Assembly (NCBI GenBank): GCA_015039365.1
Contig: WION01000108.1
Location: 90,799 to 154,798 of the forward strand
Direction: 5' to 3'
Source: Amanita rubescens
Taxonomy: Eukaryota > Basidiomycota > Agaricomycetes > Agaricales > Amanitaceae
Length of the DNA: 64,000 nt
The position numbers and the translations under genes were made by a program. Positions 34,051-45,700 of this stretch are shown one piece after another. Numbering within the stretch: the stretch's first letter is position 1; each line of letters begins with the position of its first letter. The notes under the pieces are model-generated. The model was not told the origin of the DNA. It made no database searches and saw only the letters and a program-made list of their open reading frames with translations.

Positions 34051-34850
34051 TAGTGATGGGAGGTTAAGTTATGTAACCGCAATTAACCGTAACTTAACTG
34101 AACCTAACTGCTCGACCGGTTAATTATCAGTTAAGGTTAGGCCCTTTCCCTAACCTTAACCGGACCGGTTATGACCGGTTAAATTGTGCAACCTTGTAGA
34201 GCTGGTCCTTAGCTTCATTTTGAGCCCTTATTCATGTAATTTGGCCCAGTGGTTCATGAGATATGAAGTATTTTGTGAAGGGATGTCAAAATTATTGTGT
34301 TTCTCATTAGAATGTGGTCCATGACATGCAAAAAGCAATATACAATTAGTTTCTCATGTTCAATCTGCTAGCTATTTCCCTCACCACACTCAGAAACATA
34401 GTTCTCTGGGATGCTGATGAGGAGCAAAGTTTTGCATGGCTGTTGTGAGGCTCTAATTTGTATGCAATTTTCATTATGTTTATCATTCTGTATTGGACAA
34501 TATACTTCTGACTTAGGCTGTTGGCATTTGGGACTTGTTTCTGACTTATATTGATCAGTTATGAGCATCATAGACAACATTGCTAATGGGAAACCAATCA
34601 TCTTGACATCACTCACAAAACACTTCATATCTCATGAACCACTGGTCCAAATTACATGAATAGGGGCTCAAAATGATGCTAATAACCTGCTCTACCAGAT
34701 TACATAATTTTAATCGGTTATAACCGGTTATAACCGGTCATAACCGGTCCAGTTAAGGTTAAGGAAATTCTGGGTCATCAGTTAATTGATCAGTTACAGT
34801 TAATCAATTTTGGGGCAATTAACCGGACTTAACCTAACCTCACAACACTA
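34051..34850 (-). mobile_element. hAT-like MITE, copy 2
   Basis: About 800 bp, the inverse complement of the MITE at 16545-17356 along essentially its whole length. It starts TAGTGATGGGAGGTTAAG and ends ACCTCACAACACTA. Subterminal CCGGTTA repeats are conserved. The flanks (ATGTAATA / CTTAACAG) do not form a TSD, so the site has been altered or the ends have decayed. Confidence 0.85.
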
Positions 34851-35630
34851 CTTAACAGCCAATTTTTTTGCTTGATTTGATGATATTCTTGATCGATATC
34901 GCTTGGTATCAGTTCTACTTTGTGTTCTTCTTTTAGCCTCAATGTTGTACTGCAATTTTTCTACTTGGAAAATGATTCTAAAAGTAGAGCACTTGTCACA
35001 TTTGTGTGCAGAAATGTGCATATTGATTAACTTGTAAGAAGCTCGAGAGCCAACAGGTAAACCATGCGAGGAAGCAATTTGTCGAGCTGTAGATACTGGT
35101 ACTTAGTAGGTCAACAAGATTAGTGAGAGGAATGAGCAAAGCTATGTGATTGGTTTCTTCATACTCATCAACTTTATCTGTATGATCCACAAATCGGAAA
35201 ACTGTTCCATATGCAAGATTCTTTGCATTCAGTGGTAAATATGGTCTCACATCTTCCAAATTGAGATTTTGTCTACCATATCCCCCCACTTCCCCTGAGG
35301 GCCATGTTTGGGGTTGGCAACCTACCCAAAATTTAGTTGAAATGTATTTTGACATTATGTTCATGAGGACAGCACAAACAATCAGAAAAAGACAAAGAAT
35401 CTCCCAATAGATTGTGCATGATAGAGGCATATGCCTATTTATAAACAGAAACAGTGAAGAATTGATCAACAGTTCTGTGATTGATCGGGACAGAAAACAG
35501 TAAGTCTCCGTGTTATTCTCAGTGAGAAAGGCAAATATCCCAAGCAGAGCTTAATCACGGTCATTAGTGGTCATGCTAACCCTCATTTATAAGAATACTC
35601 ACTACCAGCAAACGCTATCGAACTCATATA

Positions 35631-37084
35631 TAGCGATGCCGAAGTTCGGTTCAGTCCGGTTCTTCAGCCTCTTGGCCAGAACCGGAACCAGAACTGCAGC
35701 GAGGTATCTAGGACCGAACCAGAACCTGGACTGAACTGACAGAACCGGTTCTTCCAGTTCAGTTCCAGTTCAGTTCCAGTTCGAACCGAGAACAGGCATT
35801 TCATTTCGTCACCAGGGATCATAGAGATAAAGCCTAGGAGACAGCTCCCTGACCGTAGAAGATGGCAAAGCCAGAGATTGAGTGGAAATGAGACTGAGAG
35901 GCCCTGGCAGTCAGCGTTCGAGTTGGCGTGTAGTTGAGAGTCTCAGCCTTTGAGGATTAGTCACCAAAGGCAAACGAGGGGGTGGTGTGTCAGTAGGTTG
36001 AAATTGGGTATCATGAGGCTTACCGGACGAGTAGAAACATGAGAAGGGGTGTGAAAAGGCATGGTAGGGTGCAATTGAAATTGCTGAAAAATGTGTTGAA
36101 ATCATCCTTGTCGTGGTTGCTATCATCTTGTAGTCATCGGGTGTGTGTTGGGGACATGTTAAGAACCTATCCTAGGCTTTGGGAGTGTGCTGGATGTCGT
36201 AGGCAAGTGCTAAAGTGAAGGTAAAGAGAAAGCCAAAGAGAGAGTAAGAGAGAACCAAATAGAGGTCACATCACTTGTCACCTATATGACGCAGCTCGAC
36301 GAGCGTGCGCTAAAATAACCTTTTCTCCACTCAGCACATCGTGGGTCTCATCAGCGTTGAGGATTTTGTTGGGGAAATGATTGTGCTCTCCGAGAACGAC
36401 CTTGCCACTCGGCCTGGACGAACAAGCATGGAAAGCCAGCACAGGGGGACAGAACGTGCAAGTGCCATTGTCGGCAGCAATATGATTGTATGGATCATCA
36501 TAATCCGGAACCGAGTTTGAATGAGAGTCGCAAAAACCGTGAGCACCAGAAGTGAGGCTTGGGATAGGTGGCTCAGAGAACATGTTGGACCAATGCGCGA
36601 CAGCTGCAATGGCATGTCAAATCAAAAATCCAAAAGAAAGAGAAAAGTTGATGTCTCCTCTAACACGAGAGCCTAATGTTTTAAAATGTTTTCCTTTCAA
36701 CGCGTCGGGGCCACATCATCTTGGATTTGTGACAATGGAAGGATCACCTAGCCTTCCGTTTTGGGCCCCAGATGCAGCACTACAAAAGTGCAATAGCTCA
36801 TTTTTACATGCAAACCTTCTACCGCTTTTTTGGCTGTGCCATAATTATTCCAATGTACTTATACATGCATAATATATAGTCTACGTTGTCCCTGCCACTC
36901 AGTGTATCAGTTCACAGTTCGAACCGGTTCTGCATCGGTTTGGAATCCTGGCCGAAATCCTGGACCGAGAACTGAGCCCGATGCCCAAGTCCTGAACCAG
37001 AACCAGAACGGAACTGAACCCTCAGTTCAGTTCAGCCGGTTCAGGTTCGAACCGCAGTTCTCGAACTGAACTTCGGCATCGCTA
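35631..37084. mobile_element. TIR element with subterminal GTTC/GAAC repeats
   Basis: About 1.45 kb, TAGCGATGCCGAAGTTCGG at one end and CTGAACTTCGGCATCGCTA at the other. Both subterminal zones are full of CAGTTC / GAACCGG-like direct and inverse repeats. The interior has two overlapping minus-strand open stretches (36278-36615), neither recognisable as transposase. No TSD is visible. TIR style suggests a hAT-like non-autonomous element; superfamily not proven. Confidence 0.7.
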
Positions 37085-37670
37085 GTTCCGGCAACTAGGT
37101 ATGTAGAAAGTACGAAGGCTTCGACTATACAGCAGGAATCACTACTAGGCACCAATATGACGTTACACGTGCTATGTTTCTCTCGAAAAAAAGGGGTCAG
37201 CGAGGAACACGAGGGAGAGATGTCACGGGAAAAGGAAGAATCACAATCGCCAAGTTAATAGCCAAGTAGGAGTCGCCGTAGAAGGGAACTGATCTCAGGA
37301 GTCAAAGATCGACGAACATTTCCTAAAGCAACTTGCAAAATTCGCGCTGATACCTGCCGTGTACATCTTCAGATGTGTCTTTCATCATGGACGTTTGTTA
37401 GGAAGTATCGAGATCTTTGATATTCTTCTTGAAAGGCACAGTAAGCTGCTGGGAAGACAACGTGCCGCGAAACACGACCGCATCTTATTGCCAACGCTTA
37501 TGTCCTTTCTCCACTCGTTTCAATTGGAAGAAACTCAGACACGGGGCCCGATTCATATCCACAGATTAACCTACAACAATCTAAACCAAAAACGCGTACG
37601 TTGTTAACACAAATGCAGGCAAGAAGAAATTAATTTGAGCCGGTACTAGTCTCTACCGTGCCTTCCAGAA

Positions 37671-38228
37671 ATGGACATTGAACAAGATACAACAGGACCT
37701 GTGCCGAGATTCGTCACAGATGATTTCTCCTGTAGAGTACTGTTGGACATGATCAGAAAAGAAAATGTAACGATAATTTCGGCCTAACTATTCACTTAGA
37801 CTGAGATCATAATCTAGGTGCCATTCAGCACAGGCCTTTTGTATGGAGTCCAATGCACAAAACCTGTCGAGGTGCCAATTCCCCAGTTGATGAATTCGGA
37901 AGGATGGGACTTCTCCGTCTGGATTTCATTTGACAGCAACACTAGAATCAGTGCCAAAGCCTTCCGAGATTCCAATGACATCATCGCAGCCCCTGTCATT
38001 ATTATCCTTTATGTGGAACAAACGGATGTCCCAGAATGGTACGAAAACGGCCTACTGTCAAATTTGTCTACCAGATGGAAGGGGAACGTTCTCCTTCTGA
38101 ACGAGGACGGCAAATGGCCAGCGACTTCAACCATAGCGACCGACGAGCTCTTAACGACATTGTTGTCAGAGACACTTGACGAGGGTGAAGTCCATGAAAT
38201 TGATTGGATTCATGGTTACAGACACTGA
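37671..38228 (+). CDS. Putative spliced host gene, unknown function
   Basis: Two exons fit cleanly: ATG at 37671-37766 (32 codons), a 51-nt intron 37767-37817 (GTAACG..CTAG, with CTAAC branch-like site at 37784-37788), and exon 2 at 37818-38228 ending in TGA, giving 168 residues in one phase. The protein has a tryptophan/aspartate-rich middle (GWDFSVWISFDS) and an acidic C-terminus (LDEGEVHEIDWIHGY). No domain, signal peptide or membrane segment is recognised. This is one of the few stretches not attributable to a mobile element. The gene may have upstream exons (37359-37607 is open), since CAG precedes the ATG closely. Confidence 0.5.
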
Positions 38229-39600
38229 AATTTAATGTTTGCACTTGTTACTCCGGGCACTATGTTAACTGTGAACACTGTGGACCTTCACCTGTTGTAA
38301 AACATATATTTACTTAGCGAATCGTTCCGTATCATGACTAAAAAAAGGAGTTTGATTATGACTACTAATTGGCGACTTGATAAAACTGCTTATTTACATT
38401 CGTGTTCACGTCGTCCATACAGAATCGAGACGTCGCACTAGACACTAAGCTCCAATCATTCCCGACAGAAATATGTGAAAATGATGGATAGCAAAAGGAT
38501 GCTGTACTGTACCCATCTTTTTTGCCCCTCCAAACACAGGTGCAGTTGCCGTAATCGTAAGCTAGGTCCGTCCAGGCACCCTATTTATAGACGCCTTGCG
38601 TACTTTACTCGAAGGCTACACAATGGACGGTCCAAACACCGAAGTACCTGATGAAGTGCTGTGATGCCGACGGTCGCATCACATGCTGTTTCATCTCCTA
38701 TCAGCAATCATACTACAATGATCGTAAAAAGGCTCCCGCGTTTAAACCAAGCATAGGTTTGATAAAGTCGGACAAGACCAGAGCATAAAGTTGCGGAAAT
38801 GGAAGAATTCAACCGTTTCTACCCGAGAAAACCGTCAACTTGATTGTCGACGCGATAAAAAGAAAAGGACAAACCATATAGATGAAATACTAAGTTCAGC
38901 ATGAGTTTTAGCCTTGCGGAAAGGGAGTTCCAGCATGCATGGTTCGTGAATTAGTGACCAAATGTCATACTTTGAATCGTAACCTTTTTATTACATTAGC
39001 TCTGTGGTACACGTAATATGGCGTTTGGGAGGTTGACGAGGTTCACTGATCAAGAATCAAGATGACTCAATTCGACATATGTGTTGGCAAAACTGACCTG
39101 TGAGAGAACATTGGATAAACCAGAATCATGGAGCTTTACAATATTATTATCATACAAAAATGCTATTGGCGTAACTGTCAGCTCTCAAACAAAAAAGATA
39201 AAAAGATAAAAGCAGACCGCACCGTTATCAGGTTCCAAATCTCTATATAGAAACGGCGCAATTTTCCTTCCTCCGGAACTTCCAACGTCGCGCTACCCCC
39301 TCCTCCTCCACTAGTTTTTGTCGCGTGAAGCCGTCCATTAGGATGATGGCAGAGAGGTAACACGAGCAAAATCTGTACAAAAAAGCTCTAGCTGGTATCT
39401 TCAGGTATCGGTCTGTTATGTTTCGCTGCATGTTTGATGACGGTGGATGAGTCACCGCCTGCACGATATTCCAGAAGGTTGTAAAGAATGCCTGTATCCC
39501 TGTCAACGTATCGATCAATGTATCGTTGACTTACGCTTTCGCAATTTTTGTTTTCGATCTCATTCACTCACATTCCAAAGTTGAGCTCTTTCCATGCAAA
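38229..39600. other. No gene seen
   Basis: Apparently unique sequence with short frames only. A minus-strand open stretch near 39243-39518 lacks any motif. Confidence 0.4.
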
Positions 39601-39609
39601 AAATCTGGA

Positions 39610-39990
39610 ATTGGAGAAAGGAGGGTCGATAGAGGATTGCGGTGAATTGAGTTGAAAGGAAATACCATTCCGTCCGAGTGTGCGAAGTCTGGACCCCATT
39701 GGCAGGCTGGGCTCGCAACAGGTCACGTGTACGTCAATTTGCTAAGCGTCGTGTCTCGACCTTACTGACAAGAATCGATGGGTATAAAAGCTGAGTTAAG
39801 AGGAAACTCGATAAAGGATTGCGGTGGCCGTTTGAGAGTGCGAAGCCTGGAGCCCATTGGACGTTTGGCAGGGATCAGATTAAACAGGCTGAATTCGTAA
39901 CAGATCACGTGGAAATTAATTTGATAAGCACGGAACTTACTGGCGTGTCTCAACCTTACTGACGAAAATCAATGGGTATAATGCCAAGTC
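39610..39990 (+). repeat. Imperfect tandem duplication, period about 190 bp
   Basis: Two diverged units share AGGATTGCGGTG, GAGTGTGCGAAG / GAGAGTGCGAAG, CCCATTGG, CTCGACCTTACTGAC / CTCAACCTTACTGAC and ATGGGTATAA. Confidence 0.65.
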
Positions 39991-40015
39991 CTTCATTTCA
40001 TTCGGCCTCGGAACT

Positions 40016-40125
40016 ATGATGTCATCTCTATGTCATACATAAAGGATGATGTGAGCAATATGATTAATGATGACCGTAGTCTATCAGTAGTTAATCATTC
40101 TACAAATATAATTCTATATTTAACA
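40016..40125 (-). repeat. Truncated LTR of the Copia C family
   Basis: Matches the end of the C LTRs (compare 49239-49348): CTCTATGTCATACATAAAGG through ATTCTATATTTAACA. Only the terminal 110 bp is present. Confidence 0.8.
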
Positions 40126-40378
40126 CCTCAGACCCCCAAACCTCAGCATCAGATACATATCAGACCATAGTACGCATGTAATACACGAGGTAGACAGTAC
40201 ATACACCTTGTCGTAGTTAGCTTTATATATTCTTTCTCTCCCCATCAGTTCAGAACTATGTTCCGAGAGCCAACGAGTGCAACTGAGCTGGGACAAGCAC
40301 CTTTTGGTGCTGCTGAACTCATTGGCCGCATTGCATCTTGGAGGTTGCACCCAACACAGCCTCCATTGTGTTGTTACA
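40126..40378 (+). repeat. Truncated LTR related to H/H2
   Basis: Aligns with the 3' two-thirds of the H and H2 LTRs (ACACGAGGTAGACAGTACAT, GGTGCTGCTGAACTCATTGG, ending TTGTTACA). Its left part is missing and abuts the Copia C LTR fragment. It ends where the WD40 sequence begins. Confidence 0.75.
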
Positions 40379-40559
40379 CTGCACAGACCAGTCTCCTGAG
40401 CCAGAGATGATGTGTCTACCATCAGCAGAGAAGTTGGCAGAATAGATGGAGCCAGTGTGGCCATAGAGTGCCTTCAGCCTAGCCCCAGTTGAGGCATCCA
40501 CACCTTCACAGAGTGGGCTAGAGACAATGTGCATGCCATCAGCAGAAAAGGCAATGGAA
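40379..40559 (-). pseudogene. WD40-repeat gene fragment
   Basis: The minus strand encodes parts of two WD40 units: FSADGMHIVSSPL, ALYGHTGSIYSANFSADG and RHIISGSGDWSVQ (GH dipeptide and a W-D-like end, here DW). WD40 arrays of this near-identical kind are typical of fungal NACHT-WD40 proteins; that parent is inference. The fragment is cut on the left by an H-like LTR and on the right by Gypsy B at 40560, so B inserted into this gene. Confidence 0.7.
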
Positions 40560-40991
40560 TGTTACAAACGTACGTCATGGCCTATCTTTTCTTTATCTTA
40601 TCATCTACGTCATCCCTCCTACGTCATTGATTGCATATGCATTCCTTCTGGAATATTCATCGTTTATCATATGCTACTCCATTTTATCACATGCATGTCG
40701 ATTATCACATGTAAACCGTTCCATTATCACATGCAACTGTTTCATTATCACATGCATTCCTACTTACTATATTTGCGTATATACCTTGTACTATATAAAA
40801 CTACGCAAATATACGACTAGACCTCAGTCTAGTTTTAACAGTCAAAATCTGTCTCGTTATCGTCTAAGCTCCCTTGAGGACTTATCCGATAACATTCTTA
40901 TCAATTTGAACGTTCTTAAGTGCCGGAACTCCCTTGAGGAACCTACGGTACCTGATAGGCTTGACTTATCAGTGGACGAACAAACGTAACA
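40560..40991 (+). repeat. 5' LTR of element B (432 bp)
   Basis: TGTTACAAACG..CGTAACA. It contains a TATA box (TATATAAA, 40792-40799) and, 34 nt on, a hairpin (ACTAGAC/GTCTAGT, 40816-40833) overlapping the 11-mer that pairs with the primer site. Left flank TGGAA; the matching TSD would lie outside the window. Confidence 0.92.
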
Positions 40992-40993
40992 AT

Positions 40994-41004
40994 AAAACTA
41001 GACT
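40994..41004 (+). promoter_or_regulatory. Putative self-primer site of element B
   Basis: AAAACTAGACT, 2 nt after the 5' LTR, is the exact inverse complement of AGTCTAGTTTT at 40826-40836, the predicted 5' end of the transcript. No TGG-type tRNA site is present. This matches Tf1/sushi-type self-priming. Confidence 0.75.
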
Positions 41005-41028
41005 CCTCTCCAAGCACGACAGCTTTAA

Positions 41029-42798
41029 CGCTCTCACCTCCCCTCATTCATCATTGCTCCACAACAATCTAAAAGTACCCCTCCAAATAACGCCAAAAGA
41101 AACCCCGTTGATAACCGCTATTATCTTGACGAACACTCCGTTCGTTGGGATAAAAGAGAAAACGGTTGGTGTTATACCACTTCAGGAGAACCTGTACCAG
41201 GTCACCAGTTTTGGGTAAAGCAAAAACTCGGTAGACCACCAAATCAATCCTTTGCATTTGAAAGAGGATTATACCTAAACGAACGAAAGCTTGCCTACGA
41301 CCAAAAGAATAAACGTTGGTACGCCACTGAATCGGAAACAGGAGAAGAACCGTACTATATCAGAGACGAATACTTTGAAGGAGAACCCTTCATTGGAGGA
41401 AAAGAGGAGTTATCACGAACCGCACTACAACGTTGGAAGAAAGCGAACGAACCAGAAATCACCAAACAAGAAACCCCACTCGCATCACCACAGGTTCATG
41501 ACCGAGAAAGCACTGAACCGTCAGGAGAGTCCGATAAAGAAGACGATAAAAATCCTTTTTCTGAAAAAGAAGAAGAAGAATCTCAGGGTAAAACCGAATA
41601 CATACCTGGAACCGAAGACGTTGTTATACCCACAGTCGAACAACGAGTTGAAGATGAAACCTCAGCTCAACTCATTGCTTCCTTATCCCTTATAACCAAA
41701 CCAAAACTCGAAGCCGCACGACCCGCACCGTTACCCCCTGTCACTTTTCCATACTTGTTTACTCCACCAATCAATCCATTTCCCTCTAGGAAAGGAAAAG
41801 AACGAGATATGAGTGGATCAGGACCCCGGACCGAACCAAGGTCAGATCTACTGAAGATCAAACCGCCTAAACCGTTTGAAGGAGATCAAAAATATCTCAA
41901 TCCGTTCTTAGCGAAAGCTGAATTATTCATGAAAATGAATAAAATGACAGATGCCCAAGACAAGATACAATTTATTATGTATCATATCGACGGCAATGCT
42001 CAACAATGGCGCGATAACAAAATAACTGAATACGACGCTGAAACGACAAAATACGCCGACTACAACACTTTCGTTAAAGAACTAAAAGAAGATTGGGGAC
42101 AAGTAGACGAACCAGGACTAGCTATGCACAGATTACTCACATGGAGAAAACTCCCGAAACAATCGATTAATCAATACATCGGACGCGTTGACCGAGATCT
42201 TAATTTAGCCAAAGTCACCGATGATACGACGAAATGTCATCTCCTAGTTTTGGGATTACCAAACACCTTACGAGAAAAACTACGGCTAGGAGGTGCCCTG
42301 ACCACCTATCAATCATTACGAACTTGTATCCTTGACATAGAAGTGGCAAACACGTTATTCTCCACTTTTGGCCAAGCTAAAGACCTTGATGACAAAATGG
42401 TAGTCGACGAAGCAATATTGGAATTAAACGAACATGCACGACGAATGCAGATTGCGGAAACCTCCATGGATTGGGTAAAAACTGCTACATGCTATGGATG
42501 CGGAAACACAGGACACTTAATCTCAGACTGCCCTAATCCCAAAAAGAAACGACAAAAACTTGGGAAATCACGAGGAAGGGCAGCGCCGAAAGGACAATTT
42601 CGAGGAAAACCACGCGGACAAAATAATAACCGCAATGAAGGAAAAGGAAAAGGACTACGAATCCGAGCACTAGATGCAGATAGCGACGAAGACGACAGTG
42701 GCTCATCAAGTGAAAATTCCGATGACGAAAACGACGAAGACCAAAGAATTGCCGTCATACGAGAAATGGCAAAAACATTACCACGTAGCGCCCGCTGA
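41029..42798 (+). CDS. Element B gag (CCHC), first in-frame ATG far inside
   Basis: The frame is open from 41029 to TGA at 42796-42798, but I find no in-frame ATG before 41755. The upstream 240 codons look coding (DNRYYLDEHSVRWDKRENGW, an acidic KEDDKNPFSEKEEEE stretch), so the start codon is lost, non-AUG, or the short form from 41755 (347 residues) is the product. The core is retrotransposon-gag-like (FEGDQKYLNPFLAKAELFM, WGQVDEP, INQYIGRV). The knuckle CYGCGNTGHLISDC lies at about 42490, followed by a basic RGKPRGQ region and an acidic tail. Gag binds RNA and forms the particle in this family. Confidence 0.85.
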   Translation, partial: RSHLPSFIIAPQQSKSTPPNNAKRNPVDNRYYLDEHSVRWDKRENGWCYTTSGEPVPGHQFWVKQKLGRPPNQSFAFERGLYLNERKLAYDQKNKRWYATESETGEEPYYIRDEYFEGEPFIGGKEELSRTALQRWKKANEPEITKQETPLASPQVHDRESTEPSGESDKEDDKNPFSEKEEEESQGKTEYIPGTEDVVIPTVEQRVEDETSAQLIASLSLITKPKLEAARPAPLPPVTFPYLFTPPINPFPSRKGKERDMSGSGPRTEPRSDLLKIKPPKPFEGDQKYLNPFLAKAELFMKMNKMTDAQDKIQFIMYHIDGNAQQWRDNKITEYDAETTKYADYNTFVKELKEDWGQVDEPGLAMHRLLTWRKLPKQSINQYIGRVDRDLNLAKVTDDTTKCHLLVLGLPNTLREKLRLGGALTTYQSLRTCILDIEVANTLFSTFGQAKDLDDKMVVDEAILELNEHARRMQIAETSMDWVKTATCYGCGNTGHLISDCPNPKKKRQKLGKSRGRAAPKGQFRGKPRGQNNNRNEGKGKGLRIRALDADSDEDDSGSSSENSDDENDEDQRIAVIREMAKTLPRSAR

Positions 42799-45700
42799 AA
42801 GTTGAACAAGAAGGGTTTTTAGAACAAGACGACAATGCATCAGCGTCTGTCGTCTCTGAAGACGAACAATTATGTATAAATGGTGTAACAGTATCATCTA
42901 TGTCCAGAAATAAAATCACCATTCCCATCTCCCAATGTTCGAATCTGAAAACCGCTGAAACCAAAGCCCTTATCGACTCAGGCACGCAAGGAAAATTTGT
43001 CGATAGTTCACTTGTCGATTGGAACAAAATCACTCGCTTAAAGAAACCCATTCCAGTGCAAAATGTGGACGGAACAAACAACAAGTCTGGAGATATACGG
43101 TATAAAATCCAGATAAGCTATAACATCGAAGACAACTGGTTTAGAGACTGGTTTTATGTCACGCGACTAGGCGATCAATGACTGATACTAGGATTACCTT
43201 GGCTCCGAGAAATCAACCCCAGAATAGATTGGTCTGAAGGAACGGTTAGATTCCCCGATGGTAGGAAGATCGATCCGGAAGAAGAAACTACGTTTGACTA
43301 CGATGAAGAAACCGAAATGTATCTTCAATATATCCAAAAAGAAGAAGAATTGGACGCAGATGAAGACGAAGATCCCAAGACTGATCACCTTTGGATCCAA
43401 GCGAAAACGTCAGCGTCTCAAGCGCTCGCACATGAACATGAAAATAAATCTACGAAAGTAGAATTACCCCCTGAATATGACAAATGGAGAAAAGTTTTTG
43501 ATAAACAGACATTGGAACAATTCCCAATCACACGACAATGGGATCATGCGATAGATCTAAAAGAAGGGTTTAAACCTAAAGTGGCGAAGAATTATCCGTT
43601 ATCAATTCACGAAGAACAGCTAATGAATAAATGGGTCGACGAACAACTCAAAAAAGGTTATATTCGACCATCACAATCTCCGCAAGCGTCTCCTTTCTTT
43701 TACGTTGCAAAGAAAGAAAAAGGAGAGTTGAGACCCTGCCAAGATTACCGATATATCAATAGCTGGACGAAATGAAATGCCTATCCCCTTCCCCTAGTAT
43801 CCGACTTATTATTAAAACTATGAAAAGCAAAGTATTTCTCCAAGTTAGACCTCCGATGGGGTTACAATAATGTGCGAATAAAGAAAGGCGACGAATGGAA
43901 GGCCACATTCACGACGAACCGTGGTCTCTTCGAACCTACCGTAATGCTTTTTGGATTATGCAATTCACCGTCGACATTTCAAATGATGATGAACGAATAC
44001 TTCCGTGACATGATAGCCGAAGGATGGCTAGTCGTCTACATTGACGACATGTTGATATATGGAGCGAACGAGGCAGAAACGAGGGAGCGCACTCAGCAAG
44101 TCTTGCAACGGCTAAAAGAAAATGATTTATTCCTCAAATTAGAAAATGTTACGAACTCGTTAATCTCAACCTAAGTTGCTACAGCAACTCTAGTCACGAT
44201 TACAAGTCTTAAGTCAAACGTTAAGATTACAAGTTCAATACTAAGTCAAGGCGTTGACTTAGGATCTGAGGACGATTGTGGTAGATGAGTTAAGAGTACG
44301 GTTATATTGCCAGACGACAATAAACAGCTAAGTCGAACTTAGGGTTCGACTCTAGAATACATGCGGTATTTATACTAGCAAGTACAATGAGACGTACTAA
44401 TTAGTGTATAAAGGTAAGTACGGAAGTATGTATAAGGACGGCGTCATATGTGGAATAAGGGATGGTATATGTAAGTGAACGAGCTTGTCCGTACGAATCG
44501 AGCATAAGGGGTGAGACGGATAAGGTAGGCATAAAGAAAAATGAACATGTCCGACGTGTCATGTAAGCATAATGCGGGAGTCTGTACCGTGTTGTAACAG
44601 AAAAATGCAAATTCGTCACCAAGGAAGTTGAATTCCTTGGGATGATTGTTAAAGAAGGAAAAATCATGATGGACCCCGTAAAACTCGCTGGAATCAGCAA
44701 ATGGCCCGAACCGAAAACCGTTAAACAAATCCGGTCGTTTCTAGGGTTCGTGAACTTTTACAGGAAATTTATAGGAAACTACGCCGAAATAGTGGCTCCG
44801 CTCACGGAACTTACAAAGAAAACAGTTCCCTTCCAATGGGATGCAGAGTGTCAGAAGGCATTTGACACATTAAAGGAGAAATTCTTAGAAGAACCGGTTC
44901 TAATTATGCCAGATCCAACGAAACCGTTTTTATTAGAGACCGATGCGTCAAATTGGGCGGTAGGAGCCGTCCTGAAACAACGGGGATCTGATGGAGAACT
45001 GCACCCATGTGGATTTATCAGTCATCGGTTAAGTGATACCGAACAAAGATATCAAGTATATGATCGCGAGTTATTGGCAATAAAGAAAGCCTTTGAAACC
45101 TGGAGACACCTTCTTAAAGGAAGCCCACACACGATTATGATCCACTATGATCATAAGAACTTATCATATTATAAACACCCACAGAAAATGACCGCCAGAC
45201 AGTCACGCTGGTGGCAAGAAATCACGGAGTTCGATATCAAATTAGAACACATCCCTGGATCAAAACTTATTCAAGCAGACGCTTTATCGAGACGCCCTGA
45301 CCATATTAATGAAGAAGAAGCAAAAGCAAAAGAAATCCCACAAACCATGATTACCGACGACATGGTCATTGCCGCAATCAACGTATCTTGGGCAGATAAA
45401 ATCATCGAATTATTGCCACAAGATAAGTTTGCTAAAGTCGTAATCGATGGTCTTAAACACGGAAAACTGCCTCTCCGATCAAAGTTTAATGACTGGAAGA
45501 ATGACAATGACATCATTTGTTATCAAGGACGCGTATATGTGCCTCAAAATGAAGAATTACGAAAGGAAATAATCAAATCGCATCACGACCCCGTAGTTAT
45601 GGGTCACCCTGGACGCTTAAAGACACTAGAGCTTATCCGCCGCGACTATTATTGGCCTGGAATGACAACGACTGTATCTAAATGGGTCGAAGGCTGTGCC

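Noticed and set aside
34996..35469. 157-codon minus-strand ORF as a membrane protein gene
   Set aside because: AT-rich context, no motif, a hydrophobic start but no conserved feature; a chance ORF is equally likely.
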